A stretch of DNA of 64,000 bases from Paraktedonobacter carboxidivorans (GTDB lineage: Bacteria > Chloroflexota > Ktedonobacteria > Ktedonobacterales > Ktedonobacteraceae). The notes below the pieces were generated by a model. It worked only from the letters and a program-made list of their open reading frames with translations, did no database searches and was not told the origin of the DNA. The stretch is from positions 155,234-219,233 of the forward strand of contig JBEVTI010000006.1 of the NCBI GenBank assembly GCA_041156125.1. Reading direction: 5' to 3'. Below are positions 16,683-25,753 of this stretch, one piece after another. Both the position numbers and the translations under genes were made by a program. Position 1 is the first letter of the stretch, and the number at the start of each line of letters is the position of its first letter.

Positions 16683-17741
16683 ATGGCTAATAATGACCCG
16701 ACGCAGTCCACAAACTGGCCAGCTAACCCGGAAGAGTCCACAGCTCCGACACTGCCAAGCATAGAGAAGCTAACAGTAGCTTCTCCTGCGCAAGTGGAGG
16801 AGGGCGAACTGTCTGCAGTCCCGTCTACAGACAATCAGGTGAAAGCCAGTATCCCTGATCGGCCTACAGAGAAGCAGGCGCTGGTGGCGCGTCCTTCTCT
16901 GGGAAAAACTGTGCTTGTCAAAGCAGAGGAAGTGCCAGACATAAGCGTTGCTCCGCAAGGGTCGCCAGTGATTGTTGTGCGCAATCTGACCAAGACCTAT
17001 GCGCTTGGCAAGAGAACGCATGTGCAGGCTTTACGTGGCGTCTCTTTGGAGGTCTACCCTGGCGAATTTGTGACGATCATGGGGCCATCTGGTTCAGGCA
17101 AATCAACTTTTATGAACCTGTTAGGCTGCCTGGATCGTCCGACTGCGGGCGAATACTGGTTGGCTGGCAGATTGGTTAGTAGCTTATCCAACGATCAGCT
17201 CGCGGGCATGCGCAATCAACTGCTCGGTTTTGTCTTTCAGGGCTTTAACCTGCTAGGGCGCGCAACAGCGCTCAAAAACGTTGCTCTACCGATGGTTTAT
17301 GCCGGGCTTTCCCGGCGCGAACGCGAGAAGCGCGCGCGCAAAGTCCTACACCTGGTTGGGCTGGGTGCGCGCATCGATCACAAACCCTCCGAGCTATCCG
17401 GGGGCCAACAACAGCGTGTAGCGATCGCGCGCGCGCTGGTCAATGGGCCCTCCCTGTTGCTGGCAGACGAACCCACCGGCAACCTGGATAGCCGGACCAG
17501 CATTGAGATCATGGGCGTCTTGCAAGCATTGAACGAGCAGGGGCTGACAATCGTGCTGGTGACCCATGACGCGAATGTCGCGGCCTATGCCAAACGTCAG
17601 GTCGTCTTTCTGGATGGGCAGATTGTGCGTGATGAGCTAGTACAGGCGCCGCGTTCGGCTCAGGAGGAGTGGGAGGCTCTGGTCAAACGGAGTGCCACGC
17701 CCGTTCCAGGAGCGACTACTATTGAGGAGGAACCCCGATGA
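16683..17741 (+). CDS. MacB/LolD-type ABC transporter ATPase
   Basis: A 352-residue protein with an unusual disordered N-terminal extension of about 95 residues before the ATPase core. The core has Walker A GPSGSGKST (134-142), a Q-loop FVFQGFNLL typical of the MacB/LolD/FtsE group, the signature LSGGQQQRVAIARAL (about 238-252), Walker B LLLADEPTGNLD (258-269) and the switch histidine in VLVTHD. It drives the two downstream FtsX-type permeases. Its stop overlaps the next start in an ATGA, so translation is coupled. Confidence 0.9.
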   Translation: MANNDPTQSTNWPANPEESTAPTLPSIEKLTVASPAQVEEGELSAVPSTDNQVKASIPDRPTEKQALVARPSLGKTVLVKAEEVPDISVAPQGSPVIVVRNLTKTYALGKRTHVQALRGVSLEVYPGEFVTIMGPSGSGKSTFMNLLGCLDRPTAGEYWLAGRLVSSLSNDQLAGMRNQLLGFVFQGFNLLGRATALKNVALPMVYAGLSRREREKRARKVLHLVGLGARIDHKPSELSGGQQQRVAIARALVNGPSLLLADEPTGNLDSRTSIEIMGVLQALNEQGLTIVLVTHDANVAAYAKRQVVFLDGQIVRDELVQAPRSAQEEWEALVKRSATPVPGATTIEEEPR

Positions 17742-19075
17742 GTCGCGCGTTAGAACCTTCCTCGCCGCCAGCCAAACGGCCCTTACCCGCTACTGCGCAA
17801 TCTACAGCGCTGGCAAGCCTGCTGGCGGAATTGCGTGTACGCAAAAGTAGGCGAGGCACAGTGACCATGCTGGGGGCGAATTTTGAGAGTGCATTAGATG
17901 CTCTCTGGATGAATCGTCTGCGCTCTTTCTTGACCGCGCTTGGCATTTTTATAGGCGTGGCCGCCGTAATTGGTGCTTTGACTCTGACGCAGGGAGCAAG
18001 CGCACAGGTCAATGGTCAGATTGGGAGCCTGGGCAACACCGTCATGGTCGCTCCAGGTTCCGCGAACAACGGGGGGATATCCGGGGGAACGGGTTCACTT
18101 AGCACATTGACACTGCAAGATTCCCAGTCTCTATCCAGCCTGCCGCATGTGGCCGCGGTTAGTCCTTTGATTGTAGCCAGTGCTCAGGTTGTCTATGGTA
18201 ATCAGAACTGGAGCACGCAGATCGAGGGAGCAGCCACCAGTTTGCAGATTATCCAGAACTGGCAATTAGCGAAAGGTACCTGGTTTAGCACGGACGATCA
18301 AGCCAATGGCACTCCCGTCGCGCTGCTCGGTGATACCGTCTGGCATAATCTCTTCGATACATCGGGCAATAATCCGATTGGCCAGAGCATCCGTATTCGC
18401 GACGAGACATTTCGCGTAGTAGGGGTGCTGGCTCCGCAGGGTGGCGGTTTTGCTCAGGATGATGTCGTGATTATTCCAGTTACCACAGCCCAGATTCGCC
18501 TGAAAAACACCTCAAACGTTGATCAGATCCTTGTTCAGGTAGATGATGCAAACAACGTCGCGCAGGTTGCGCAGGCAGTGAGCGACACGCTACAAAAGAA
18601 TCATCATATTCTCGATCCTAATAATGATGACTTCACCGTCCAGACCTTTACACAGATTTTACAGCGTGTTGGCCAGTTTTCGCAGATCTTGACGCTACTG
18701 CTTGTGGGTATCGCGGCGATTTCGCTGACAGTTGGCGGGATTGGCATTATGAATATTATGCTTGTCTCTGTGACTGAGCGTACCTGGGAGATAGGCATTC
18801 GCATCTCAATAGGAGCGCGTCGGCGCGATATTCTAAATCAGTTCATGGTAGAGGCGCTGGTCTTATGTCTTGTGGGTGGACTGCTTGGGCTGGGCCTGGG
18901 ATTGCTGATTGGCCTGGGGATCACCAAGCTCAGTCAATTGCCATTTATCGTCACGCCATCCACGTTGATTCTGCCTTTCGCGGTCTCAGGGGGCATTGCG
19001 CTGGTCTTTGGCATCTACCCGGCGGTAATGGCGGCGCGTCTTGATCCTATTGTCGCGATCCGCACAGACGAATAG
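17738..19075 (+). CDS. MacB-type ABC transporter permease 1 (FtsX domain)
   Basis: A 445-residue protein with the MacB permease layout: a cytosolic N-terminus, a first membrane helix near 65-85 (FLTALGIFIGVAAVIGALTL), a large extracytoplasmic periplasmic-core-like domain (about 90-310), then three helices in the FtsX domain (ILTLLLVGIAAISLTVGGIGIMNIMLVSVTERT, and so on) ending LDPIVAIRTDE. It overlaps the ATPase gene by four bases and is followed 15 bases later by a paralogous permease. The substrate is unknown; macrolides, peptides or lipids are known for the family. Confidence 0.9.
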   Translation: MSRALEPSSPPAKRPLPATAQSTALASLLAELRVRKSRRGTVTMLGANFESALDALWMNRLRSFLTALGIFIGVAAVIGALTLTQGASAQVNGQIGSLGNTVMVAPGSANNGGISGGTGSLSTLTLQDSQSLSSLPHVAAVSPLIVASAQVVYGNQNWSTQIEGAATSLQIIQNWQLAKGTWFSTDDQANGTPVALLGDTVWHNLFDTSGNNPIGQSIRIRDETFRVVGVLAPQGGGFAQDDVVIIPVTTAQIRLKNTSNVDQILVQVDDANNVAQVAQAVSDTLQKNHHILDPNNDDFTVQTFTQILQRVGQFSQILTLLLVGIAAISLTVGGIGIMNIMLVSVTERTWEIGIRISIGARRRDILNQFMVEALVLCLVGGLLGLGLGLLIGLGITKLSQLPFIVTPSTLILPFAVSGGIALVFGIYPAVMAARLDPIVAIRTDE

Positions 19076-19090
19076 CAAGGAGAGAAGCAC

Positions 19091-20473
19091 ATGGAGAGTG
19101 TAACACGCCCGAACGCGCAGCAAGCCGCGCCAGCATTGCCCGTCGCGCAAACGCGAGAGACACAACTGGAGAGTTTATTCCGCGAGTTGCGTTCAGATAA
19201 AAGTTCTCGTCGCAGTCTGATAGGCTTGAATCTGGGAAGCGCTCTGGAGTCTGTTATAGCGAACCGGGTGCGCTCTTTTTTGACCGCTCTGGGTATTGTG
19301 ATTGGAGTTGCTGCTGTAATCGGCGCTATCACCCTCGCGCAAGGGGTAGGTTCATTTTTTAGTAGCGCGATTGGAGGTCTTGGCTCAAACACCATCCTGC
19401 TCTCGGGCTACCCATCAGCCCTGCAGCGCAGAGCTCCTTCGCTCTCCAAGCAAACGCATCCCTCTCTCACGACCAGCGATCTTCAATATCTAAGCAGGTT
19501 GCCACACGTCACGGCTGCCAGCCCGGTGCTGATGATGAATACCCAGGTTATCTATGGTAATCAGAACTGGAGAACCAGTATCATCGGCTCGAGTACGGAC
19601 CTGCAGACCATTCAGAACTGGCAGGTAGCTCAAGGACTGTGGTTTAGTCCTACGCAAGATACGGGAGCGCAGCCTGTCGCGGTACTCGGCGCCACCGCAG
19701 TGCAAAACCTGTTTGGCAACACAGCGATCAATCCAATTGGTCAGCAGATTCGCATTGGCATCCAGAATTTCCGTATAGTAGGCATTTTAGCCTCGAAAGG
19801 TGCCGCGGGCTTTGGAGCGAGCGATAGTTCCATCTTTATTCCTTTCAGAGCTTTTCAAACGCGTTTTAGCGGTTCGAGCTATCTGGAGCAGATCGATATA
19901 GAGGCCGACGATCAAAATAATGTCGATATGGTCGTCCAGGAACTCACTACAGGTCTTGAGCTTCAACATCATATAGCGCGTGACACCCCTGATGATTTCG
20001 CGACCAACACCGCTGGACAACTTTTGCAGCAGGCGAACATTGCCACACAGGCCATCTCCACCCTGCTGAGTGGGATCGCGGCCATTTCGCTGACCGTGGG
20101 TGGGATTGGCATTATCAATATCATGCTTGTCTCTGTGACTGAACGCACGCGCGAGATAGGCATTCGTATGTCTATTGGCGCCCGACGTAGCGATATTCGT
20201 AACCAGTTTCTCATCGAGGCACTCGTCTTATGCCTTGCTGGTGGGCTGATTGGTATGCTACTGGGTATCTTTGTTGGCTGGTTGACAGTAGGTGTACTAA
20301 TCTCAGCTATATCTAGTGGAGGAGGTGGAAGCAGTGTTCCACTTATCATCACCCCGACCACATTGATTCTGCCCTTTGCCGTCTCCGCGATAGTTGGCCT
20401 TGTTTTTGGCCTGTATCCGGCTATTCGAGCTTCACGCCTTGATCCGATAACAGCCATCCGGCGCGCGAAATAA
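19091..20473 (+). CDS. MacB-type ABC transporter permease 2 (FtsX domain)
   Basis: A 460-residue paralogue of the preceding permease: the same 'RSFLTALGIVIGVAAVIGAI' first helix, a matching extracytoplasmic core (VIYGNQNW shared with VVYGNQNW), and a 'GGIGIINIMLVSVTERTREIGIRMSIGARR' FtsX stretch. It has an extra Gly/Ser loop (about 410-420) in the last extracellular segment. AAGGAGAG lies 8 bases before the ATG. Two different permeases with one ATPase suggest a heterodimeric membrane unit rather than the MacB homodimer; this is inferred from the gene order. Confidence 0.9.
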   Translation: MESVTRPNAQQAAPALPVAQTRETQLESLFRELRSDKSSRRSLIGLNLGSALESVIANRVRSFLTALGIVIGVAAVIGAITLAQGVGSFFSSAIGGLGSNTILLSGYPSALQRRAPSLSKQTHPSLTTSDLQYLSRLPHVTAASPVLMMNTQVIYGNQNWRTSIIGSSTDLQTIQNWQVAQGLWFSPTQDTGAQPVAVLGATAVQNLFGNTAINPIGQQIRIGIQNFRIVGILASKGAAGFGASDSSIFIPFRAFQTRFSGSSYLEQIDIEADDQNNVDMVVQELTTGLELQHHIARDTPDDFATNTAGQLLQQANIATQAISTLLSGIAAISLTVGGIGIINIMLVSVTERTREIGIRMSIGARRSDIRNQFLIEALVLCLAGGLIGMLLGIFVGWLTVGVLISAISSGGGGSSVPLIITPTTLILPFAVSAIVGLVFGLYPAIRASRLDPITAIRRAK

Positions 20474-20687
20474 GTAAAAGAGAAACTCCTTGCTTGCTTA
20501 GCCACAAGTTCTTATTAAAGAGCGAGAAATTGACGCTTTTTCAGAAGTCGGGTAGACTTAGCATATTGATTTTCTGTAAAGGCCTGCACATAGTATGATT
20601 TCATGGGCGGAAAATGTTGGTTGTGTGCAGATAAGGGAGAGCGAAGGGGATGAGCTTCGCCAGGTGTCTGGAAAGGTGTGTCGTTTT

Positions 20688-20963
20688 ATGGACCCAACGA
20701 TTGTGCAATATGGATTATTCATCCTGGTAGCATTTTTTATCATTGGTGCTGTGATGGTACTGAACCGCTGGCTCTATCGCCACAGCAGATCCAATCTCGG
20801 AACCCCCAACACCTGGACCAGGCTTGATATCAGGCGCCGAGAGACCAGAGAAGAAACGCTGGCTAGTTCGGCTCTTGATGAAGAGGAAGAGGAAGAGGCT
20901 GAGCTGCATGTCCGCGCTCGCCAGAATGGACATCATTCTGATGGCCAGAAACCCCAGATTTAA
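20688..20963 (+). CDS. Small single-TM protein downstream of the efflux genes
   Basis: A 91-residue protein. One N-terminal membrane helix (YGLFILVAFFIIGAVMVLNRWLY) is followed by a basic then strongly acidic cytosolic tail (EEEEEEAELHV). The ATG at 20688 is chosen because it begins the membrane segment directly and a GGAAAGG lies about 11 bases upstream; the frame is open to 20595. No family is recognised. It is followed 22 bases later by the 20986 gene on the same strand, so these two are probably co-transcribed; whether the efflux promoter also reads them across the 214-base gap is not clear. Confidence 0.55.
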   Translation: MDPTIVQYGLFILVAFFIIGAVMVLNRWLYRHSRSNLGTPNTWTRLDIRRRETREETLASSALDEEEEEEAELHVRARQNGHHSDGQKPQI

Positions 20964-20985
20964 GTAAAAGAAAGGTAAGGCAGCT

Positions 20986-21336
20986 ATGGAACCCACACTA
21001 ACACTTGAATGCACCCTGGAGATGCGTGAGCATTTACGGGAGCTTGAGCATAAGCTAAAGCAAATACAAGGTCTGCAGGTTTTCTATGTTGAGCCAGAAG
21101 ACGCGGATGCGCCGGTATTGATTTCAGTTGGCATTCGGCACAAAGACGAGCTTGCCGATCTGACTATTCGGCGCATTACACACACGCTCTTCGACTTTCT
21201 ACACGGTAGCGCCAGAGAGCCTGGCCAGCGCCGGGCACGTCTGGTAACTATCGAAGGCGATAACGTAGATCTTGAGCCCTTGAGCAGCAGCGAGATCAAA
21301 CAGGTCATCACTGAAGCCTATGAGGGGCAGGCATAA
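20986..21336 (+). CDS. Hypothetical small soluble protein
   Basis: A 116-residue protein of alternating strands and helices: an N-terminal helical segment (EMREHLRELEHKLKQIQGL), a strand, a central helix (TIRRITHTLFDFLHG), and a final strand-turn-helix (ARLVTIEGDNVDLEPL, then SEIKQVITEAYE). It is somewhat reminiscent of small effector-associated constant components in conflict systems, but the match is too weak to name. GAAAGG lies about 9 bases before the ATG. It converges on the YbjN-like gene, 21 bases away. Confidence 0.55.
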   Translation: MEPTLTLECTLEMREHLRELEHKLKQIQGLQVFYVEPEDADAPVLISVGIRHKDELADLTIRRITHTLFDFLHGSAREPGQRRARLVTIEGDNVDLEPLSSSEIKQVITEAYEGQA

Positions 21337-21357
21337 TCAGGAACGAAGCGCATCTTC

Positions 21358-21996
21358 TCAGGATTCTTTGCGCTCTTCTAGCAAGCGCGTCACCTCAGCC
21401 ATCACGTCTTGAACTGTCAACTCAGATGGCTCTGACGCGCTAATGGCGGGTTCTTCTATGCTTGTTTCCTCTGCAGCGTACTCGTCGTCGATCTCGCCTT
21501 CAAGCAAGTCCTCGTCGTCTTTAAAGAATTCCTCTTCGCAAGCCTGCAGGGCTTCCTGGGCTGAGAGATTGCCATAAACGATGCGCGGAATCAGGCTATG
21601 ATACATGGCCACAGTTTGCACCAATGCGCGAAACGCTAGCTGAAACTGCTCGAAAGTTATGCCAGTATCTGCCAGAGGTATCGACTCCTCCAGGCGTACT
21701 TCTCCATCATCCAGATCCAGGCCAAATTTTCCCAGCGCGATGCGATAGTTGACGGCCATCAAAGCTTCCAGGCATTGCAGGCGCTTCTTGCGTGTAATCG
21801 TGCCGATGTGCGGAGCCACCAGCACCAGTTTGCGCGCCTGGTTGGACTGCTGGAAATTGATGATCAAACGCCACTGTCCGTGATGCCCATGGAAAGCAAG
21901 TTCTACAATTTCCTGCTCTGGACTCAGGCTGGCAATCTGCAATCCCATATGCGTGAGATAATCAACTAGTTGGGGAATTCCGAAGCTGTCGGCCAT
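21358..21996 (-). CDS. YbjN-like protein with acidic tail
   Basis: A 212-residue soluble protein. Residues 5-155 follow the YbjN/T3SS-chaperone-like fold: an N-terminal helix (IPQLVDYLTHMGLQIASL), strands VELAFHG and QWRLIINF, a helix LQCLEALMAVNYRIALGKFGL, and the paired strand GEVRLEESIPL typical of YbjN. Residues 160-212 are very acidic (EEEFFKDDEDLLEGEIDDEYAAEE class). Members bind partners or help regulate stress responses, and function is unsettled. AAGGAG lies 6 bases before the ATG. Confidence 0.7.
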   Translation of the reverse strand: MADSFGIPQLVDYLTHMGLQIASLSPEQEIVELAFHGHHGQWRLIINFQQSNQARKLVLVAPHIGTITRKKRLQCLEALMAVNYRIALGKFGLDLDDGEVRLEESIPLADTGITFEQFQLAFRALVQTVAMYHSLIPRIVYGNLSAQEALQACEEEFFKDDEDLLEGEIDDEYAAEETSIEEPAISASEPSELTVQDVMAEVTRLLEERKES

Positions 21997-22377
21997 GTGT
22001 TGCTCCTTACTCTTTTTGACGCAACGATCAACCGCAGTGATGCGAGGTGTGGGCGGAAAGTACCACCATGCTGTTTCATTATAGCATATTCTTTATCAGT
22101 TTGTTTCTTTTTTATGTAACATTGTCCAGGACAAAGGAAACTATAGGGGCAAAATTCCCAGACAGGCATGCCGCCAGCCACTCTCTGATAATCCCGTCAG
22201 GCTTGCTCGTCGGGTTTATACTGTATAACAAAGTACCGGTACGAAGGTGTTATTTTTCACTAGCTAGAGCGTCAAAAGAATATTAGTGGGGATATATACG
22301 GAGAGGATAGTCCGCGCGCATGGCCTGGTGTGAAGCAAGCTTTCAATAACCAGCAGAATAGAGGTATAACAAGTTCT
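21997..22377. other. Divergent intergenic region with palindrome
   Basis: No gene seen. The self-complementary GTACCGGTAC lies at about 22233, just after a TATACTGTATAAC stretch that could be a -10 region for the aminopeptidase gene. It could be an operator. The 5' end of this region holds the promoter side of the YbjN-like gene. Confidence 0.35.
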
Positions 22378-23430
22378 ATGTCAACTCAAACACATAATGC
22401 TTTACCTGACATCTCGCAGATGTCTTTTGCCGAGCGACTGCAATTGGGCGCTGAGAACGCTGTCAATTGTATGGGCGTGGGCGAGCGTGATCGCGTCTTT
22501 ATCTTAACCGATTTCGAGCGCGAGGGCATCGCGCGTCAGGTAGCGGGAGCAGCGCTGGCCCGGCATGCCGATGTCAGCGTGCGTTTTCTTGAGCATTACG
22601 GAGAGCGGCCTTTAACGACTTTTCCCGACGAAATGCGCAACGAATTGCTGCAAAGCCGACCAACTGTAACCTACTATATCGCGACCGCTAAGCCTGGTGA
22701 AATCGCCTTCCGCATGCCGTTGCTACCTTTTCTGGCTAACGAACTGCGCACGCGCCACGGCCATATGATCGGTATTGATGAACGCTTGATGACTGAGGGC
22801 ATGTGCGCGGATTACGACGAAGTTTTTACCTTGACCAATCATGTCTATGAGATTGTGCGTCACGCGCAAAAGATTCACGTAACCTCTAAGAAGGGGAGCG
22901 ATGTAACTGCCACTTTCCATCCCGCCTGGAAATGGATACCCTGTCATGGGCGCTATACTGAGCAAGGCAAATGGGGCAATCTGCCGGAGGGCGAGGTCTT
23001 TACAGCACCTGCCACAGTGGATGGTGTGCTGGTCTGCGATGTGCTCGGCGATTTCTTTTCAGAGAAGTACGGCGTGCTCGAACAACCGGTGACATTGACC
23101 GTCAAAGATGGTTATATCACCACTGTATCCTGCGCCGATGCCGCGATTGAGAAGGATGTGCGCGACTACCTCTTCTCTACCCCTGACGGCAATCGCGCGG
23201 GCGAATTTGCCATCGGCACGCTAACCAGCCTGCAGCACCTCAGCGGCAATCTCTTGCAAGATGAGAAGATGCCTGGTCTACATGTAGCCTTTGGCAACCC
23301 CTATCCTGAATTTACCGGGGCGGACTGGAGCGCAAAAATTCATGTTGACGTTATTCCCACCTCCTGCACCATTGAAATTGATGGACGCGAGATCATGCGC
23401 GATGGACGATTTACCATCGAGCTGAAATAG
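22378..23430 (+). CDS. M29 family metalloaminopeptidase-like protein
   Basis: About 350 residues. The C-terminal half carries the conserved M29 (AmpS/PepS-type) blocks: GNLPEGEVFTAP (metal-ligand Glu), GEFAIGTL (Glu), PGLHVAFGN (His) and KIHVDVIP (His and Asp). The order and spacing match the dinuclear metal site of thermophilic aminopeptidases, so it probably trims N-terminal residues of peptides in the cytosol. The N-terminal half is the usual M29 alpha/beta domain. The ATG at 22378 is preferred (AGAGG about 14 bases before); a GTG at 22330 is an alternative. It ends at a strong bidirectional terminator shared with trxA. Confidence 0.75.
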   Translation: MSTQTHNALPDISQMSFAERLQLGAENAVNCMGVGERDRVFILTDFEREGIARQVAGAALARHADVSVRFLEHYGERPLTTFPDEMRNELLQSRPTVTYYIATAKPGEIAFRMPLLPFLANELRTRHGHMIGIDERLMTEGMCADYDEVFTLTNHVYEIVRHAQKIHVTSKKGSDVTATFHPAWKWIPCHGRYTEQGKWGNLPEGEVFTAPATVDGVLVCDVLGDFFSEKYGVLEQPVTLTVKDGYITTVSCADAAIEKDVRDYLFSTPDGNRAGEFAIGTLTSLQHLSGNLLQDEKMPGLHVAFGNPYPEFTGADWSAKIHVDVIPTSCTIEIDGREIMRDGRFTIELK

Positions 23431-23431
23431 C

Positions 23432-23500
23432 AAGCAGGCACGCACTATCCAGACAGAAGGGTTTCGCCCATATGTCTGGATAGTGCGTGCCTGCTTTTTA
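23432..23500. terminator. Bidirectional intrinsic terminator, 24-bp arms
   Basis: AAGCAGGCACGCACTATCCA plus GACA (23432-23455) pairs perfectly with 23473-23496, around a 17-base loop, followed by TTTTT. It lies two bases after the aminopeptidase stop and ten bases from the trxA stop on the other strand, so it serves both convergent genes. The arms are much longer than a usual terminator stem. Confidence 0.8.
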
Positions 23501-23509
23501 GTGCTGATC

Positions 23510-23860
23510 TTACGCGTTCTGTTCGGCCAGGATCTTCTCGATCTCAGTCTCCAGACGCGCGGGATGGGGACCAATCAGGCGCGCTACGGGCTCTCCATGA
23601 TTGAAAACAATCAGGGTTGGGATTGCCTGGACACCGTAGCTGCTGGGAGTCTGCTCGTGCGCGTCAATGTCAATTTTCGCGAAGCCCAGTTTGCCCTCGT
23701 ATTTATCGCTCAACTTCTCGAAAACCGGGGCGATATTCCGGCAGGGACCGCACCACGCGGCCCAGAAATCGACGATCACCGGTTTATCGGACTGGAGGAC
23801 CCTGTTCTCAAAGTCCGCGTCACTAACATGAAACAAATTAGCGTGTTCTGTCATTCTCAT
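23510..23860 (-). CDS. trxA: Thioredoxin
   Basis: A 116-residue cytosolic thioredoxin. The strand VIVDFWAAW leads into the redox motif WCGPC (36-40), followed by the buried cis-Pro in VQAIPTLIVF and the conserved GxP-like end HPARLETEIEKIL. Length and motifs are standard. It reduces protein disulfides. The start ATG at 23858-23860 lies after GATGAGA; an ATG two residues later is possible. No thioredoxin reductase is nearby. Confidence 0.95.
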   Translation of the reverse strand: MRMTEHANLFHVSDADFENRVLQSDKPVIVDFWAAWCGPCRNIAPVFEKLSDKYEGKLGFAKIDIDAHEQTPSSYGVQAIPTLIVFNHGEPVARLIGPHPARLETEIEKILAEQNA

Positions 23861-24131
23861 CTACTCGCTTTCAAAAGCTTAGATTGTGGTTGTAAAGTTG
23901 AGATGATTATAGTCTCTGACCTATCTCTATGCAAATAAACAGCGACGAATATACTTTTATTCCGGTAGAGAGAGAGAGGATAGGCGAGATAAGCGTCGGC
24001 TATTTTCTCGCCCTGATGCAAAGTCACCTGACCTTTGCAGCTTTCTGAAGTACCATTCCTCAAGGTAGTTCGCGGCCTGACGCTTGCTTGATCACGAGCC
24101 GCCTGGATACTGAAACTAACAGCATAAAAGC

Positions 24132-24896
24132 TTAGTTGTTTCTCCTGCCGCCCTGCAGGATGCTGAGAATTTCCAGAATATAGATGAAGAGATTCATAAC
24201 TGCGAGAAACAGCGAGACGGTCAGACCAATCGCGTTTGGCAGAGTGTCGGCCATATTTTTCGCGCGCTGTACATAGAAGAGAATGTAGCCACTGAAAATC
24301 GCTACGCCAAAGACCGCGACAATTAGCACGAAGAGCGGAATAGGCAGGAAGATCTCCACAATCGTCGCGACCAGGAGCAGGAGAATGCCGAAGAACAGGT
24401 AGTCACCCAGACGGGCAAAACTCCGTTTGGTGGTCCAGGCATAGACTGCGAGACCGAGCGAGGTCACGCCCGTGATCAGGAAAGCCTCGCCCAGGATATT
24501 TCCCATACCGTTCAGCAAGTAGATGCTGAGCAACGGAGCCAGTGCCAGACCCTCCAGGAAAGTAAACAGAAAGAGCAGGAAAAGGTTAAGCCCCCGTTTA
24601 TTGATCAATGCTTGCAGGGCCAGCAGTACGATAAAGCCAGCGATAACCACGAGAAAGTAGCTCATCAGACCCAGGTGCAGGCCAACGCCGAAAAACGCGC
24701 CGACAGTCGCAACCAGGAATGAGCAGGCCAGCAGTGCCATAACTTTGCTGATCAGCCCGCTGGACTGAGAGACCGGCTGATTGCCGAGGTACTGATATTG
24801 ATAAGCAGACGTGCTTCTGTTATTGCGTTGTCCTCCACCGAATGGTCCTCCACCAAATGAGCCTCCGCCGAATGGGCCGTTGTTTCTTGGGTACAT
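24132..24896 (-). CDS. Bax inhibitor-1 / YccA family membrane protein
   Basis: A 254-residue polytopic protein. Residues 1-30 are Gly/Phe-rich (FGGGSFGGGPFGGG), then seven membrane segments follow from about 48, including VMALLACSFLVATVGAFFGVG, YLFFGILLLLVATIVEIFL and the terminal VSLFLAVMNLFIYILEIL. The last helices show the FLAVMNLFIYIL(E)I(L) pattern of BI-1/UPF0005 proteins, which act as pH-dependent calcium leak channels or interact with membrane proteases. The Gly-rich N-terminus is common in Chloroflexota and actinobacterial members. AGAGG lies 6 bases before the ATG. Confidence 0.85.
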   Translation of the reverse strand: MYPRNNGPFGGGSFGGGPFGGGQRNNRSTSAYQYQYLGNQPVSQSSGLISKVMALLACSFLVATVGAFFGVGLHLGLMSYFLVVIAGFIVLLALQALINKRGLNLFLLFLFTFLEGLALAPLLSIYLLNGMGNILGEAFLITGVTSLGLAVYAWTTKRSFARLGDYLFFGILLLLVATIVEIFLPIPLFVLIVAVFGVAIFSGYILFYVQRAKNMADTLPNAIGLTVSLFLAVMNLFIYILEILSILQGGRRNN

Positions 24897-25363
24897 AGCG
24901 ATCCTCTATTATGCAACTCTTCTCTTCCCAACATTTGAAGAAAAGAAATATATCGACCTGATGAATAAAGACTTTATTTCTGATATTCTATTAAACTTCG
25001 TTGGTCATCAATACTGCGCGCGGCAGGTAGGGAGTCAGGCTGCTTGTGCCACAGCGGCGGACGGCCTGTTCACAGCTTTTTTTGCTTCTGCGGGAGGGTA
25101 CTTCCGCGCTCTCGCAGCTCGCGCTTCAGTGTTGCTAGACCATCGGTCTATTTTATATACGTTTAGTGTAGGGAGAGAGTTGTAGATGCCAGCAAGACTG
25201 TCCTCTAGAAGTCGGCCCTGATTGCGCAAAATCAGGCGAGGCTCATAACCATCTTGTACAGTGAGAAAAAAGCGCATAGATGCGGAAAGAACAGGCAAGA
25301 GAGAAGGTCCGCGAGTTTTTTTGTCTGACTGAATAATGGCACGCAAGCGCGAGTAAAAAGAAG
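24897..25363. other. Gene-free stretch with a CCTGATT...AATCAGG palindrome
   Basis: No gene supported; short frames here lack start signals. CCTGATTGCGCAAAATCAGG at 25217-25236 is a third member of the palindrome family seen at 687-706 and 2465-2486. A T-run preceded by weak GC stems lies around 25078. The rest is unremarkable. Confidence 0.4.
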
Positions 25364-25582
25364 CTATTTGCCGCGTCTACTCCTTGGTTTAGGCGCATCA
25401 GGAACTGGCTCAACAGACGTAACTGGCGTGTTTTCCAGGCTGGTTTCGACAATATTGGTGATATCACAACGCGAGTGATTATTATCGACGTGCCAGTACA
25501 GGGTACTGCCAGACGGTTTGTGCATCAAACCGCCACAACGAGGACAATGGCGTTGAATAATTTCTTCCTGACCCTCTATCAT
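25364..25582 (-). CDS. Small zinc-ribbon protein
   Basis: A 72-residue protein with a CPRCGG knuckle at 13-18 and one further cysteine (SRCDI) plus His residues (HVDNNHSRC) that could complete a metal site, followed by a basic Pro/Arg-rich tail (KPRSRRGK). AGGAAGG lies 7-9 bases before the ATG, which supports a real gene. No family name is recognised. It lies 171 bases downstream of another zinc-ribbon gene on the same strand. Confidence 0.6.
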   Translation of the reverse strand: MIEGQEEIIQRHCPRCGGLMHKPSGSTLYWHVDNNHSRCDITNIVETSLENTPVTSVEPVPDAPKPRSRRGK

Positions 25583-25753
25583 TGATCTTCCTTCCTGGTA
25601 AGAGCCTGAGTTGTCTCGAACGTGACAAACAATCCTTCGTCGTACTGTATCACAGAATTGGCGCGTAGTGTGTGGTATGGCCTGGAGCGAAAATGCGCGG
25701 CGTGAGCTGTTTTTCTTCCAGATGAAAGAAGTGCTCGCGCCGCCTGTAAAGTA

